A DNA stretch of 64,000 nt from JACRGC01 sp041305345 (GCA_041305345.1 JBFYLP010000005.1:1-64000), one strand, 5' to 3'; counted from the stretch's first letter, positions 1-8,708 are shown. Made by a program: numbers and translations. Notes: generated by a model not told the origin, from the letters alone.

Positions 1-256
1 AGCACTTAGTATCGACCAATGTTTGGCTCCATGTGCAGGTGTCAGAACCTGTGCACCTTGTGGCATCCCATGCTCCCGAGGAACCATAACATAATGGCGC
101 ATTTGCAAGAGCGGTTCTGCACGTGGCGGAGTCAATTCCTCCCTTGCCAGCACCGGTTAAAGTCCCCCTGAGAATTATAATGGCCAAAACCACGATCAAC
201 AGTACTCCGGCCAGAAGCAGGATGTACTCAAACGCGCCTTGTCCTCTCTTTCCCAT
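1..256 (-). CDS. class III signal peptide (type IV pilin-like) protein, partial
   Basis: Reading the minus strand from an ATG at 256 gives MGKRGQGAFEYILLLAGVLL and stays open to the window edge, so the C-terminus is missing. The short basic start, the Q-G-A-F-E motif and the following hydrophobic stretch (about residues 9-30) are the hallmark of archaeal class III signal peptides cut by the prepilin peptidase; the stretch then packs the pilus core. The visible exported part contains several Cys residues. A GGTGA ribosome binding site lies 9 bases upstream. It is one of two small pilin-like genes side by side here. Identification rests on the signal peptide alone; the exact pilus role is unknown. 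Confidence 0.75.
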   Translation of the reverse strand, partial: MGKRGQGAFEYILLLAGVLLIVVLAIIILRGTLTGAGKGGIDSATCRTALANAPLCYGSSGAWDATRCTGSDTCTWSQTLVDTKC

Positions 257-356
257 CGTTTATCACCTACAAATCCACAAATGTTAAAAGTAAAATAAGT
301 AATCAGGAGGGGTATATAAAGGTTTTCTTTCCCGTGAGTGAAATCAGCCGGAAAAC

Positions 357-533
357 TCAAAGGTATCCGGAAGTGTTGGTGGCGTTTTCCCATTGATTGT
401 AGGATTGGTTTACGGTATGCTTGCCTCCTTCAAGGACATCGCTGCGGATGATCACGTATACTATCGAAACCAATAGCAGCACTCCCCCGAGCATCAGGAT
501 GTATTCGAATGAGCCCTGCGCCTTTTCGTCCAT
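357..533 (-). CDS. small class III signal peptide (pilin-like) protein
   Basis: A 58-residue protein starting MDEKAQGSFEYILMLGGVLL. The Q-G-S-F-E motif before a single hydrophobic helix marks a class III (type IV pilin) signal peptide; only about 30 residues follow the helix. I chose the ATG at 533 because it puts the motif close to the N-terminus; a longer reading frame upstream lacks pilin character. It lies directly upstream of the partial pilin at 1-256 on the same strand and resembles it in the first 30 residues, so the two are probably paralogous minor pilins. Confidence 0.65.
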   Translation of the reverse strand: MDEKAQGSFEYILMLGGVLLLVSIVYVIIRSDVLEGGKHTVNQSYNQWENATNTSGYL

Positions 534-672
534 ATGAAAGGGAATGAGGGCGGAGTTTTTAAAACGGATGGGAAAAAGGGAAGCAGGGGAATGGATTGGG
601 GGAAATGGATGCGTCAAGGAAGGATAAGGGGAGATTGGACCTTTATTCAATGTCCAATACATTATACATATG

Positions 673-722
673 TTTAATATATTATGCGTTTAAAGAATTA
701 ATAACATTCCATTATACATACG
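673..722 (+). promoter_or_regulatory. AT-rich promoter region of the HEPN/MNT pair
   Basis: Two TATA-like stretches, TTTAATATATTA near 674-685 and TTATACAT near 712-719, precede the MNT start at 737. The nearer box would give a transcript with almost no leader; the farther one a leader of about 30 bases. Confidence 0.35.
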
Positions 723-736
723 GTAGTGAGCGGCAT

Positions 737-1285
737 ATGCTAGAGAAATATGCGGTCGTGAAGGCCATTGAAACCGTGACCTCGGAGCCGAATAGGCAGT
801 TTTCCGTCAGGGGCCTGGCAAAGCAGGCGGGCCTTAGCCCCGGAGCAGCGAAAATCTCGCTGGACTATATGCAAAGTGCAGGGCTGGTGAAGCTGCAGGT
901 GATAGGCAGGTCGCATCTGTTCAAGGCGGATTTGGAAAGCGCGTTATGCAGGCAGTGGAAAATATTGTTCAATATTGAACAACTGCAGAAGGCTAGGATC
1001 GTGGGAAAACTGCTGGCAGAACTGGGCGAAGTGCATTCCATATTATTATATGGCAGCTGCGGAAAGGGCACAAATGATGAAAAAAGCGATTTCGATTTGC
1101 TAGTAATCGCGCACAAGCCAAAAAGGATTGAACAACACGTTTTCAGCAAGCTTGGAAGGGAGGCAAACTGCACCGTTCTTGAGCTGAGGCAATGGCAAAA
1201 TAAAGTAAAAGTTGATCGCGTGTTCTACGAAAGCATAATATACGACTCCATACCCTTGTTCGGTAACAGGCCGGTTGTATTATGA
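737..1285 (+). CDS. winged-helix + MNT-type nucleotidyltransferase (antitoxin of HEPN/MNT pair)
   Basis: This 182-residue protein has an N-terminal winged-helix-like segment (about 1-70, with a QFSVRGLAKQAGLSPGAAK helix-turn-helix pattern). It then has a minimal nucleotidyltransferase domain whose motif GSCGKGTNDEKSDFDLLV contains the family's G-S and D-x-D elements. MNT proteins of this type neutralise HEPN ribonuclease toxins by adding nucleotides to them. The start at 737 is preferred over an in-frame start at 596, because the extra N-terminus is low quality and GTGAG lies just upstream. Its last four bases overlap the HEPN gene (ATGA), so the two are translationally coupled. The fused winged helix suggests it may also autoregulate. 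Confidence 0.75.
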   Translation: MLEKYAVVKAIETVTSEPNRQFSVRGLAKQAGLSPGAAKISLDYMQSAGLVKLQVIGRSHLFKADLESALCRQWKILFNIEQLQKARIVGKLLAELGEVHSILLYGSCGKGTNDEKSDFDLLVIAHKPKRIEQHVFSKLGREANCTVLELRQWQNKVKVDRVFYESIIYDSIPLFGNRPVVL

Positions 1286-1704
1286 ACATAGAGGAATGCT
1301 TGCAGCAGGGATTGCTGGTTAAAACCGAAAAGGACAAGGAAAAGGCAAGGGCATCCCTGAAAATGGCGGAGCACAAGCTGCAAATAGCTGAAAAGGAGCT
1401 GAATGCAAAGATTGCCGAATCCGCAATCATCAGCGCCTATTCGGCGATGTTCCATTGTGCGAGGGCAATCCTGTTCAAGGACGGATTCAAGGAAAGGAGC
1501 CATTATGCAGCGTGGGTCTACCTGAACGAAAAATACGGGAATGCAATTGAAAGGAAATTCCTGCTTGAGCTGGGAAACTTGAGGCTGCAAAGGCATGAAC
1601 TTCTCTACGGCTTGGAAAATTCCGGATCGAACGACCAGGATGCGAAAGCCGCAATTGACTCCGCAAGGGGCTTCCTCGAACGCGTGAAAAGGCTGATTTC
1701 CTAA
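1282..1704 (+). CDS. HEPN domain protein (toxin of HEPN/MNT pair)
   Basis: A 140-residue, almost fully helical protein with the HEPN layout: a helical N-terminus, the SAYSAMFHCARAIL helix typical of the family, and a conserved R-x3-H-type motif (LRLQRHELLYG, near residue 105) where HEPN RNases carry catalytic Arg and His. HEPN toxins cleave RNA and are held in check by the partner MNT protein. The start overlaps the upstream MNT stop by four bases. The motif spacing is shorter than the canonical R-x4-6-H, so RNase activity cannot be taken for granted. Confidence 0.75.
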   Translation: MNIEECLQQGLLVKTEKDKEKARASLKMAEHKLQIAEKELNAKIAESAIISAYSAMFHCARAILFKDGFKERSHYAAWVYLNEKYGNAIERKFLLELGNLRLQRHELLYGLENSGSNDQDAKAAIDSARGFLERVKRLIS

Positions 1705-1745
1705 TTCTTATGACTGAACGCGCCCAACCCCCTGATTTTGCCACG

Positions 1746-1757
1746 TTTTTTAAACAT
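1746..1757 (+). promoter_or_regulatory. TATA box upstream of the gene at 1799
   Basis: TTTTTTAAACAT about 42-53 bases before the start codon matches the archaeal TATA consensus used elsewhere in this window (TTTAAA core). Confidence 0.4.
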
Positions 1758-1798
1758 CTGCGTACTATCAGTTTTGAGCACTTTGGGGTGGTACGCTT

Positions 1799-2071
1799 AT
1801 GATGCAGAAAACGAAGGAGGGCTATTCTTTCTTCACGAATTCCGGGAGCGGCACTTGGGAGATCACGGAAGACAAGGTGAGGATGATTGGCTGGAAGAAC
1901 ATCTCGCTTAGCAGGTCGCACGTGATGGAGATCGCAAAGACTGGCGATCTCGCGCTAAGCAAGGTCGGCGTCCAGATGAAATACTTCGACATGTTCGGCG
2001 GGACCGAAACCTTGCAGTTCGCAATGCGCGAGGCTGATTTTCGGGCGTTCAAGGGCACCCTTGGGAAGTAA
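1799..2071 (+). CDS. hypothetical small soluble protein
   Basis: A 90-residue protein of unknown function with no signal peptide or membrane helix. It is rich in short beta-prone stretches (GTWEITEDKVRMIG, ALSKVGVQMKYFDMFGG) ending in a short helix. That pattern is compatible with a small PH-like beta barrel, but this is only a shape argument. GGGGTGG lies about 10 bases upstream of the ATG and a TATA box about 45 bases upstream, so it looks like a stand-alone expressed gene. Confidence 0.5.
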   Translation: MMQKTKEGYSFFTNSGSGTWEITEDKVRMIGWKNISLSRSHVMEIAKTGDLALSKVGVQMKYFDMFGGTETLQFAMREADFRAFKGTLGK

Positions 2072-2136
2072 GTTCAGCAAAACCAAATCCTTTTATTTTC
2101 CCTTTTTTGTGTTAGTGGCTTGGGGGGAAAACCATA

Positions 2137-4077
2137 ATGAAAAAAATAGCCGTATTCTTATTTGCGATACTTGTTTTTGCATTTCCCCTATCCGCCCTAA
2201 GCTCCTTAGAAGTGCCAGCTGTGGAAGCGGATGGAACTGGGATTTTAAGCACGATTTCCGTCACCGCAACTGCTGGCGATGGCGACATATTCGTTTCGAT
2301 CACCCCGTTAACTGGCATAGACACGCAGCACTCCGAAAGGGTTGCGGTGGAGGTCGCAGCAAACAGGGCGAAAATCAACAAGGACAACTATAATATGCTC
2401 TTCAAGATCGAGTCTTCAGCCGAAGTGGTTGACGGGCCTTCGGCCGGCGGCGCGCTTGCGCTCCTTGCATATGCGGAATTTTCGGGCAAAAGGATGCGGG
2501 AAGACATTACGATCACGGGCACCATAGATGTGGATGGCAGGATTGGCAAGATAGGGGGCGTATTCGAGAAGGCAAGGGCTGTAGCCGAAAGTGAAACCCC
2601 CACTTACAAGGTGTTCCTGGTTCCGAGGGGGCAGCGAACGCAGAATGGAATCGACCTGAACAAGTATGCGATGGAGAAGTGGGGATTGCAGGTAGCTGAG
2701 GTAGAGACCATCGACGAAGCGATCAATTTCGCTTTCAACACAAGCGAAGGGACGGAAGTAACCATTAAGGAAAGGGTGCTGCCAAGCCTCAACCTCATCC
2801 CATTCAAACCAGGCGATGAGGCCTTTGCATTCCGGGACATCACAGCAAATGAGATCAGCGAAACTGAAAAACGCCTTAAGCACTCGGGGCTCCGGGAGGA
2901 CCTGCTAGTGCAGGTGGAGGAGATGCTAAACCTTTCAAGGACCCTGCTTGCAAGGAATTATTTCTACTCCGGAGCAAACACCGCATTCTTGGCAACCATC
3001 ACCCTAGATGAGCTAGGGCTTGCGAATGCATCCAGGCGGGATGTGCGCTCGAAGCTTGGCGAGCTTAAGGAATTCGCAGATGGAATCAATTTCACAAACC
3101 AAACGGAAGGGAATTTCGAGTGGGTCATTGGCGGGAAGCTGCGCTACAACTGGGCCAAGGAAAGGTTGGAGAACGCGGAGGACAAAATCGGAATAGGCGC
3201 TTTTTCAACTGCAGCGGAGGACCTTGCACTCGCAAATAGCTGGCTTAGGGCGGCGAATTCGCTAAATGAGGTGGCAAAGAAGAAGGCCTCCGGCAGGCAA
3301 ATGAAGGATTACTATTATAGGGAATACGCTTTGGAAAAGATAGAGGAGGCGAAGGCGCTCGATGAAGATGGCCTTCTCGACGAGGAGGCAAAGGACCACC
3401 TTCGGACTGCAATAAGGGAATTCGAGGAAGCGGAGTACCTCTCGGCGGCGTTCGATGCAGGCTTTGCGATCGGTTACTCGGAGGCGCTGGACGAGATCGG
3501 CGACCTCGGATACGGGGATGTGGTGAAGATGCTTTGCGATGCGGAGTCATTCGAGGTCACGTGCAAAGTTTTCAGGGAGAGGCAATTCGACTCCCTCTGG
3601 TCGGAGCTTTACTTTGCGCACGCGGTTTACAATTTCCAGGAAAGCAACCGAACGAGGGATTCGCTCTCACTAATAAATGGGATGAAGCTGCTCAAGTTAA
3701 GCTCTCATTTCTCGGATGTGAGGAAGGAGGCTCTTGCCATCCTTAGCAATCCGCCCCAACCATCAGCCACTCCCACTGCGACTGCAACGCCAAAAAGGGA
3801 AATGAAGGTGGAGCTTGTTGCGGTGCAGGAGAACTACCAAAGGGACCTGGTCACGTTCAGCATTGCCGCATTGGTCGTACTGCTTGGTGCGTATTTCTAC
3901 ATGGTTTCAAGGAGGCAGGATGCGCCTTCATTGCAGCAGATGAAGGGCAAGGTCGAACGCGCGGAGGAACTCCTTCTGGAAGGAAAGATCAGCGAGAGGA
4001 GCTTTGAATATTTCAAGTCGAAGTACGGCAAGGATGGCCATCGGAGGAGCGAAGCGAAAAAGCGGATTGGCAAATAG
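2137..4077 (+). CDS. membrane-anchored archaeal Lon-like (S16 family) serine protease
   Basis: A 646-residue protein with an N-terminal signal/anchor (about 4-22) followed by a Lon-type proteolytic domain. The Ser-Lys dyad is visible: Ser102 in VDGPSAGGALALL and Lys145 in GKIGGVFEKARAV, the order and spacing of the S16 family. There is no AAA+ ATPase domain, so it belongs with the archaeal exported Lon-like proteases. The middle (about 230-540) is helical and acidic with coiled-coil character. It is followed by a Ser/Thr/Pro-rich linker, one transmembrane helix (about 575-595) and a short charged tail. The protease domain probably faces outside and degrades or processes envelope proteins; its substrate is unknown. 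Confidence 0.8.
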   Translation: MKKIAVFLFAILVFAFPLSALSSLEVPAVEADGTGILSTISVTATAGDGDIFVSITPLTGIDTQHSERVAVEVAANRAKINKDNYNMLFKIESSAEVVDGPSAGGALALLAYAEFSGKRMREDITITGTIDVDGRIGKIGGVFEKARAVAESETPTYKVFLVPRGQRTQNGIDLNKYAMEKWGLQVAEVETIDEAINFAFNTSEGTEVTIKERVLPSLNLIPFKPGDEAFAFRDITANEISETEKRLKHSGLREDLLVQVEEMLNLSRTLLARNYFYSGANTAFLATITLDELGLANASRRDVRSKLGELKEFADGINFTNQTEGNFEWVIGGKLRYNWAKERLENAEDKIGIGAFSTAAEDLALANSWLRAANSLNEVAKKKASGRQMKDYYYREYALEKIEEAKALDEDGLLDEEAKDHLRTAIREFEEAEYLSAAFDAGFAIGYSEALDEIGDLGYGDVVKMLCDAESFEVTCKVFRERQFDSLWSELYFAHAVYNFQESNRTRDSLSLINGMKLLKLSSHFSDVRKEALAILSNPPQPSATPTATATPKREMKVELVAVQENYQRDLVTFSIAALVVLLGAYFYMVSRRQDAPSLQQMKGKVERAEELLLEGKISERSFEYFKSKYGKDGHRRSEAKKRIGK

Positions 4078-4137
4078 GAATGAATGAATTTGCTATGGGA
4101 TGGGCAATTGCGGAGAGAAAAAGCCAACTGCCATTTC

Positions 4138-5415
4138 TTACTCGGGCTCCTCATACTCGAATGCATTGACGTAGGTCATCTCCCCTCCCTGCGTGATCGC
4201 GGTCACGTACAAATCTATGCTCGTATTGACCGTAGTATTGGCCGCATACAAGGTGAACTGCGTCTGCGGAAGGGGTGCATCGAATATTTCCTCCAATTCA
4301 GCGGGTTCGTTCAGCTCTACGCTTATCTGCCTCTTGAATGCGATTTCAAACAAAGAGAAGTAGTCCTCGACCGCAAAATTTGCATCATCCGAATGGTCAT
4401 ATGCAAGATTGATTGTAGTCGCGGGCAATTTCACCTTGCCCAAATCAAGTATCGGCTCAAGTTCCAAGAGTACCATTGTTTTGTTGGTTAGGTTTGCCTG
4501 CGGCTCCAAGGTTATGCCATTCTCGCCAAATGAGGCGCTCAAAACGAAGGAAAGGTTCTGGACCGCAAAAAGCGTTTCGTTGTCCGTGGCATTCAGAGTG
4601 ATCGAATCCTGCCTTGAAATCTGCAGCTCCGTGATGTTGAGAGTAGAGTTCAGGGAGCTGCGCACATCCTCCTCTGAAAAATCGTATCGCTTATCCCAAG
4701 GAAGTTTCACCAATGCAGCAGCGCCGATTCCAACTTCCAAAATTGTGCCGCTCGATTTTTCGCTCCTAAACGCAAGCTGGTTGGCAACCGCACTTGGAGG
4801 CTCCTCGGCGGTCACGAATGTCACCTCATCCCCGGTTGTGCGGATGTAGATCAAAAGCCCAATTGTCGAGTTCTCGCTCGTTTCCGGCTGCACGTAGGCA
4901 AAGCATTGCGCAAAGCTTGCACGTTCGAGGCATTGCAGGTTGCTGCCCGAAAGCAGCTTGGTTTGGCCGTCCTGGGAAGTGAAGTTGAGCAAGCCATCTA
5001 CCCTCACGAATGCGCGTTTGTATACCGTTGGTGTGCAATAATTCTTCAAGATGCCCTTGGCTTCCTTGGCAATTGCCTCGATGCTCGCATTCCCGCTAGC
5101 CTCGATCTCGATACGGCCGTAGGTGGGATCCATCGACACGGCATCCACCCCTAAAATCGCCCTCAATTCGGGGCCCACATCCTGCGTGGTGTTGCAGATG
5201 ACAAGCAGTTGCTGCGCTATCGCAATTACGTACCCTTCGCTTGCATTCATCCCCTCAAACGATGCCGGCTCGATGCTTGGCAGGGCGCTAGGCGTTGGGG
5301 CTTCGCTGCCCTGGTAGGGATCCGAAGTGAAGAGGAAGGCCACTATCTCGATGGCGAATATGATGATGAGTACTATCGTGCCCCATCGGATGAGATCGTT
5401 CCTTTCCAGTTTCAT
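4138..5415 (-). CDS. membrane-anchored extracellular protein of unknown function
   Basis: A 425-residue protein with a short positively charged start (MKLERNDLIRWG), one transmembrane helix (about 10-30), a Pro/Ser-rich linker, and a large exported region. The exported part is rich in Asn-Ser/Thr sites and beta-prone stretches and has about four Cys residues. The start at 5415 (GGTG upstream) is preferred over a longer frame to 5478, because it places the helix at the N-terminus. It converges on the Lon-like protease and diverges from the FKBP gene. I do not recognise the family; a surface-exposed lipoprotein-like or binding role is possible but unsupported. Confidence 0.65.
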   Translation of the reverse strand: MKLERNDLIRWGTIVLIIIFAIEIVAFLFTSDPYQGSEAPTPSALPSIEPASFEGMNASEGYVIAIAQQLLVICNTTQDVGPELRAILGVDAVSMDPTYGRIEIEASGNASIEAIAKEAKGILKNYCTPTVYKRAFVRVDGLLNFTSQDGQTKLLSGSNLQCLERASFAQCFAYVQPETSENSTIGLLIYIRTTGDEVTFVTAEEPPSAVANQLAFRSEKSSGTILEVGIGAAALVKLPWDKRYDFSEEDVRSSLNSTLNITELQISRQDSITLNATDNETLFAVQNLSFVLSASFGENGITLEPQANLTNKTMVLLELEPILDLGKVKLPATTINLAYDHSDDANFAVEDYFSLFEIAFKRQISVELNEPAELEEIFDAPLPQTQFTLYAANTTVNTSIDLYVTAITQGGEMTYVNAFEYEEPE

Positions 5416-5481
5416 AAATGCACCTTCAAATGGATCAGCCAAGGTAGCAGCGCTCCTAAGACAACGCCAAAAGGGCAACCG

Positions 5482-5539
5482 TTATAAATTGCCATCTAGA
5501 AAATAAAAGGAGAGTAATATCTTTGCATTAGTTTATAAC
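5482..5539. promoter_or_regulatory. divergent promoter region between 5415(-) and 5576(+)
   Basis: AATTTATAAC read on the minus strand (5481-5490) is a good TATA box for the membrane protein gene. TTTATAAC on the plus strand (5532-5539), about 37 bases before the FKBP ATG, serves the other direction. Confidence 0.5.
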
Positions 5540-5575
5540 TTTTTCTTTTTGTTAATTTTCAAAGAGGCTGGTGGA

Positions 5576-6256
5576 ATGGCTGAAAATGACGGGGGGACCG
5601 CGTTCCTGAAGGTTCAATTCTCCGTGAAGGACGAATTCGGGAAACTGGTTGAAACTACAGACGAGCAGGAGGCGAAGGCGGCTGGGATTTTCAATGAGCA
5701 CGCCAGGTACGGATATTCACTCATAATGCTTTCGGATGAAAGGCTGCTTAAGGGCTTCCGCAAGGCGCTGATGGAGGCATCGCCCAACGTTGAGAGCACG
5801 GTAACGTTCAAGAAGGAGGATGCGTTTGGCAACAGGGACGAATCCCTCGTGGTGCTCGTCCCACAAAAGAAATTCGAGGACGCAAGCATCAGGCCGGAAG
5901 TGGGGCTTGTTGTCGAACTGGATGGCAAGAAGGGCAGGATTCAGGCCGTTTCCGGAGGGAGGGTCCGCGTCGACCTCAACCACGAGCTTGCGGGGAAGGA
6001 CGTCATCTACAAGTTCAAGGTCCTCGCGCGATTGGAAACGCCTAAGGAAAAGATTGACGCGCTCCTTGCGGAGCAATTCAACGGCAGGTGCACGGCTAAA
6101 TTTGCCGAAGGGTCAGCATCGGTTTCCGTTACGCAGGATGCAATGAAGCAGGAGGATTACCTGCAGGGAAAGTATTCCATAATCCAATCCGCGCTCCAAT
6201 TCATTCCCGAGCTTAAGAAAATAGAATGGACCGAAGAATTCCAAAAGAACGAGTGA
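5576..6256 (+). CDS. FKBP-type (SlyD-like) peptidyl-prolyl isomerase/chaperone
   Basis: A 226-residue protein with the features of the long archaeal FKBP/SlyD family: an N-terminal FKBP half beginning FLKVQFSVKDEFGKLVETT, an inserted chaperone flap region, and the return strand PEVGLVVELDGKKGRIQAVSGGRVRVDLNHELAGKDVIYKFKVL. NHELAGK is the family's NHPLAGK signature. A C-terminal domain of about 80 residues follows, as in archaeal long-type FKBPs. Such proteins catalyse prolyl isomerisation and assist folding in the cytoplasm. I chose the ATG at 5576 because GGTGG lies just upstream. The next gene starts within 11 bases, so FKBP, SPFH and GINS look like one transcript. Confidence 0.85.
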   Translation: MAENDGGTAFLKVQFSVKDEFGKLVETTDEQEAKAAGIFNEHARYGYSLIMLSDERLLKGFRKALMEASPNVESTVTFKKEDAFGNRDESLVVLVPQKKFEDASIRPEVGLVVELDGKKGRIQAVSGGRVRVDLNHELAGKDVIYKFKVLARLETPKEKIDALLAEQFNGRCTAKFAEGSASVSVTQDAMKQEDYLQGKYSIIQSALQFIPELKKIEWTEEFQKNE

Positions 6257-6266
6257 GGTGTTTTAC

Positions 6267-7205
6267 TTGGCACAAAAGGACGTCGTGGTGTTCGCAGCGA
6301 TCCTCCTTATCATTGCCGCCGCACTTTACGGAATAATCAACCTTAAGATAATACCAACGGAACAGGTCCCCTTGATTCTCGTGGCGCTGGCCGCCTTCTT
6401 TGTCCTATTCCCGAGGATTTATGAATTCAAGCAGTACGAGAGGGCAGTTGTCCTCCGGCTGGGGAAATACAGCCGCATCGTGGGGCCCGGCTGGGTTTGG
6501 ATATTCCCAATTTTTGAAAGGTTCATAACCGTTGAGATGCGGGTTCAGACCGTTGACACCAAGCCGCAGGAGGTTCAGACCAAGGATGATGTCCGCCTTA
6601 AGGTCGATGTTGTAAGCTTCATTCAAATTACCAACCCTCGGAAGGCGGTTCTGGAAGTTAGGGACCTCCAGCATTCCATCGTCAAGCTGATGGAGGGCGA
6701 AATCAGGTTGGCGGTTGGCAAGCTCGACCTGGATGAAGTGATCGAGGAGACCGAGCAGATAAACGAAAACCTTTTTGGCAAGCTGAAGGAAGTTGAGGAG
6801 GATTGGGGATTTGTCGTGCTGCGGGTGGAGCTGGAGACAATCGAGCTGCCTCCGGCGCTCGTTGAGGCACGGACGAGGGCGAGGGCAGCGAAGGAATACA
6901 AGGAGAAGGTCGAGATCGAGGCAAGCGCGCGCCAGATCGCCCTGGAGGTGCTCGACAAGGCAGCAAGCAAGATGAGCGATAAAACGATGACGTATTTATA
7001 CCTTGACGCGCTTAGGCGCATATCAGAGGGCAAGAGCAACAAGATCATCTTCCCGCTGGAGCTTTCGAGGCTCGCGACAAACATCGCAAATGCCATCGAG
7101 GGCGGAAGCGGGAAGGCGAAGTATGATGAGATTCTCGAGGGACTGAAGAAGGCGTATCTCGAGAAGGAGCGGGATGCATTGGAAAAAAAGGCGGATGAAA
7201 AATGA
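6267..7205 (+). CDS. SPFH/Band 7 (stomatin-like) membrane protein
   Basis: A 312-residue protein with two N-terminal hydrophobic segments (about 5-50) and then a Band 7/SPFH domain (EYKQYERAVVLRLGKYSRIVGPGW-like block, VEMRVQTVDTKPQEVQTKDD, and the helical EARTRARAAKEYKEKVEIEA region). SPFH proteins form large membrane-bound oligomers that organise microdomains and associate with proteases such as the Lon-like enzyme encoded nearby. A GTG at 6258 is also in frame, but it lies inside the GAGGTG ribosome binding site; the TTG at 6267 is correctly spaced from that site. The stop overlaps the GINS start by four bases. Confidence 0.85.
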   Translation: MAQKDVVVFAAILLIIAAALYGIINLKIIPTEQVPLILVALAAFFVLFPRIYEFKQYERAVVLRLGKYSRIVGPGWVWIFPIFERFITVEMRVQTVDTKPQEVQTKDDVRLKVDVVSFIQITNPRKAVLEVRDLQHSIVKLMEGEIRLAVGKLDLDEVIEETEQINENLFGKLKEVEEDWGFVVLRVELETIELPPALVEARTRARAAKEYKEKVEIEASARQIALEVLDKAASKMSDKTMTYLYLDALRRISEGKSNKIIFPLELSRLATNIANAIEGGSGKAKYDEILEGLKKAYLEKERDALEKKADEK

Positions 7206-7837
7206 GCGAAATCTCTTATGAGGCATTAAGGAAGGTACAGCTGCAGGAGAGGAACTTTGGCGCCCTCTCAAGCCTTGATGAGGAATTCTACGAGAGGTAT
7301 AACCTCTGGCTCGCGGAGCAGAAACGGCTCTTGCAGTCGGAATTCCGGATCGAGACTTTGAAGGCATACGAGAATGCGAAAAAAATAATCGAGGAGATAA
7401 GCGAGAAGCGCGAGCAAAAGATCGTGCTTAAGGCATTGAAGGATCTACGGAGCAACTCGATCGACTCATCAGGACTAAGCAAGGAGGAGAAAACGTTTTA
7501 TTTAAAATTGCTTGCAACCGCAAAGGATTTCGAGGAGACGGTCGTGCAATTCAAGGAGAAGAAGCCGGAATTGAAGGCGGAGGAACGGAAGGAGATGGCC
7601 AAATTGGGGGAAAAGCTGCTTTCAATCAGGATGCTGGTTTCGATCAGCAAATTCGTCGCCCCTGACGGGAACACTTATGGGCCCTTCGAGCCAGCGCAAA
7701 TTGTGAGCATGGAAAAGGAGGTCGCCGAACTGCTTGTGAAAAAGGGCGCTGCCAAGCACACCGGCTCTCCGGAAGACGAGGAACCGGAGATGGCTGCCGA
7801 ACGGAAGGAGGTGCCGGATACTATTATAATGAATTAG
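7202..7837 (+). CDS. archaeal GINS complex subunit (Gins15/51-type)
   Basis: A 211-residue protein. The N-terminal helical A-domain (LDEEFYERYNLWLAEQKRLL...AYENAKKIIEEISEKREQKIV) and the C-terminal small beta B-domain (FVAPDGNTYGPFEPAQIVSM...VAELLVKKGAA) occur in the order of the archaeal Gins51 family. GINS joins MCM and the RecJ-like Cdc45 in the replicative helicase. The ATG overlaps the SPFH stop. No second GINS gene is in the window, so a homotetramer is possible, as in some archaea. The C-terminal 30 residues are acidic and likely disordered. Confidence 0.8.
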   Translation: MSEISYEALRKVQLQERNFGALSSLDEEFYERYNLWLAEQKRLLQSEFRIETLKAYENAKKIIEEISEKREQKIVLKALKDLRSNSIDSSGLSKEEKTFYLKLLATAKDFEETVVQFKEKKPELKAEERKEMAKLGEKLLSIRMLVSISKFVAPDGNTYGPFEPAQIVSMEKEVAELLVKKGAAKHTGSPEDEEPEMAAERKEVPDTIIMN

Positions 7838-7845
7838 GGGTACTA

Positions 7846-8169
7846 ATGGACTGGAAGGCAAATCCAATTCGTACTGGAGCTGCAATACTAGTTGTAATAG
7901 TACTAATAATTATTATCGGTTTTGTCATTTTCATAACAGTCATTCATATCGAGGGCGAACCCTCCCCGGCAATCCTCCTAGCTAGATGCAAATCGCAGAT
8001 TATTGCCGTGCCTGAATGCATTAATGGCGAGGACGGGACTTGGAGATTGGAACTGAAGGGATTGGAATTTGAAAAATACGGCGTATCGCAAGGATGCGCG
8101 AATACTTTGAAAGGCACCAGCTGGTACAACGACAGCACGCACTTCAACTGCGGCGAGAAGCCGACATAA
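7846..8169 (+). CDS. small Cys-rich exported membrane protein, paralogue A
   Basis: A 107-residue protein with one strong N-terminal transmembrane helix (about 10-32) and an exported domain with four Cys. The domain shares an obvious pattern with the next gene: C...VPxCI...DGxW...GLEFxKYGV...CA...YNDSxHFNCGxxPT. Conserved Cys pairs in an exported segment suggest disulfides. It follows GINS by eight bases but is unlikely to be functionally related to it. Function unknown. Confidence 0.6.
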   Translation: MDWKANPIRTGAAILVVIVLIIIIGFVIFITVIHIEGEPSPAILLARCKSQIIAVPECINGEDGTWRLELKGLEFEKYGVSQGCANTLKGTSWYNDSTHFNCGEKPT

Positions 8170-8178
8170 GGTGAAAAG

Positions 8179-8691
8179 ATGGAAACCGGAATAAAAGGGG
8201 CATCCCTTCTTTTATTGGAAGCCGCCATCTTCGCTAATTTCTTTATTTTCAATGCAGGCGCTTCTTATCAGGATTCATCTGCCCAATGCTTGGCACAAGT
8301 CGCCTCGGTTCCGGATTGTATTGCCAATGATGGTAGCTGGAAGACAGATGTAGTTGGGCTTGAATTCGCCAAGTACGGTGTGGCCGCAAGTTGCGCATCT
8401 GTTTTCAAGCTGTACGGACTCGCCCAATACAATGATTCCCTGCACTTCAACTGCGGGCAAAATCCGACGACAATCGAAATAGTTCATACCGACCCCGCTT
8501 TGAATAACAGCGTCTCGAGATTTTTCCTTCTTTTAATCCCCGCCGCACTGATAATTGTCGGCTACTTTCTAAATAGTGGAGGGGGCTTCCGCGCAAGAAT
8601 TTTCGGCGCCGAATTAAGGCTCGGGGAATTTCTGATATTGCTTGGCGTGCTGCTTGCGATCGTAATGGTTGCAATGTTCATTACGGTCTGA
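8179..8691 (+). CDS. small Cys-rich exported membrane protein, paralogue B
   Basis: A 170-residue protein with an N-terminal helix (about 8-28) and then the same Cys domain as its upstream neighbour (VPDCIANDGSW, GLEFAKYGV, YNDSLHFNCGQNPT). Unlike the neighbour it continues into two more transmembrane helices (about 115-133 and 148-168). AGGTGA precedes the start by five bases and the gene follows its paralogue by nine. The pair arose by tandem duplication, with loss or gain of the C-terminal membrane part. Function unknown. Confidence 0.6.
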   Translation: METGIKGASLLLLEAAIFANFFIFNAGASYQDSSAQCLAQVASVPDCIANDGSWKTDVVGLEFAKYGVAASCASVFKLYGLAQYNDSLHFNCGQNPTTIEIVHTDPALNNSVSRFFLLLIPAALIIVGYFLNSGGGFRARIFGAELRLGEFLILLGVLLAIVMVAMFITV

Positions 8692-8708
8692 ATCAAGCTC
8701 AAGGAATA

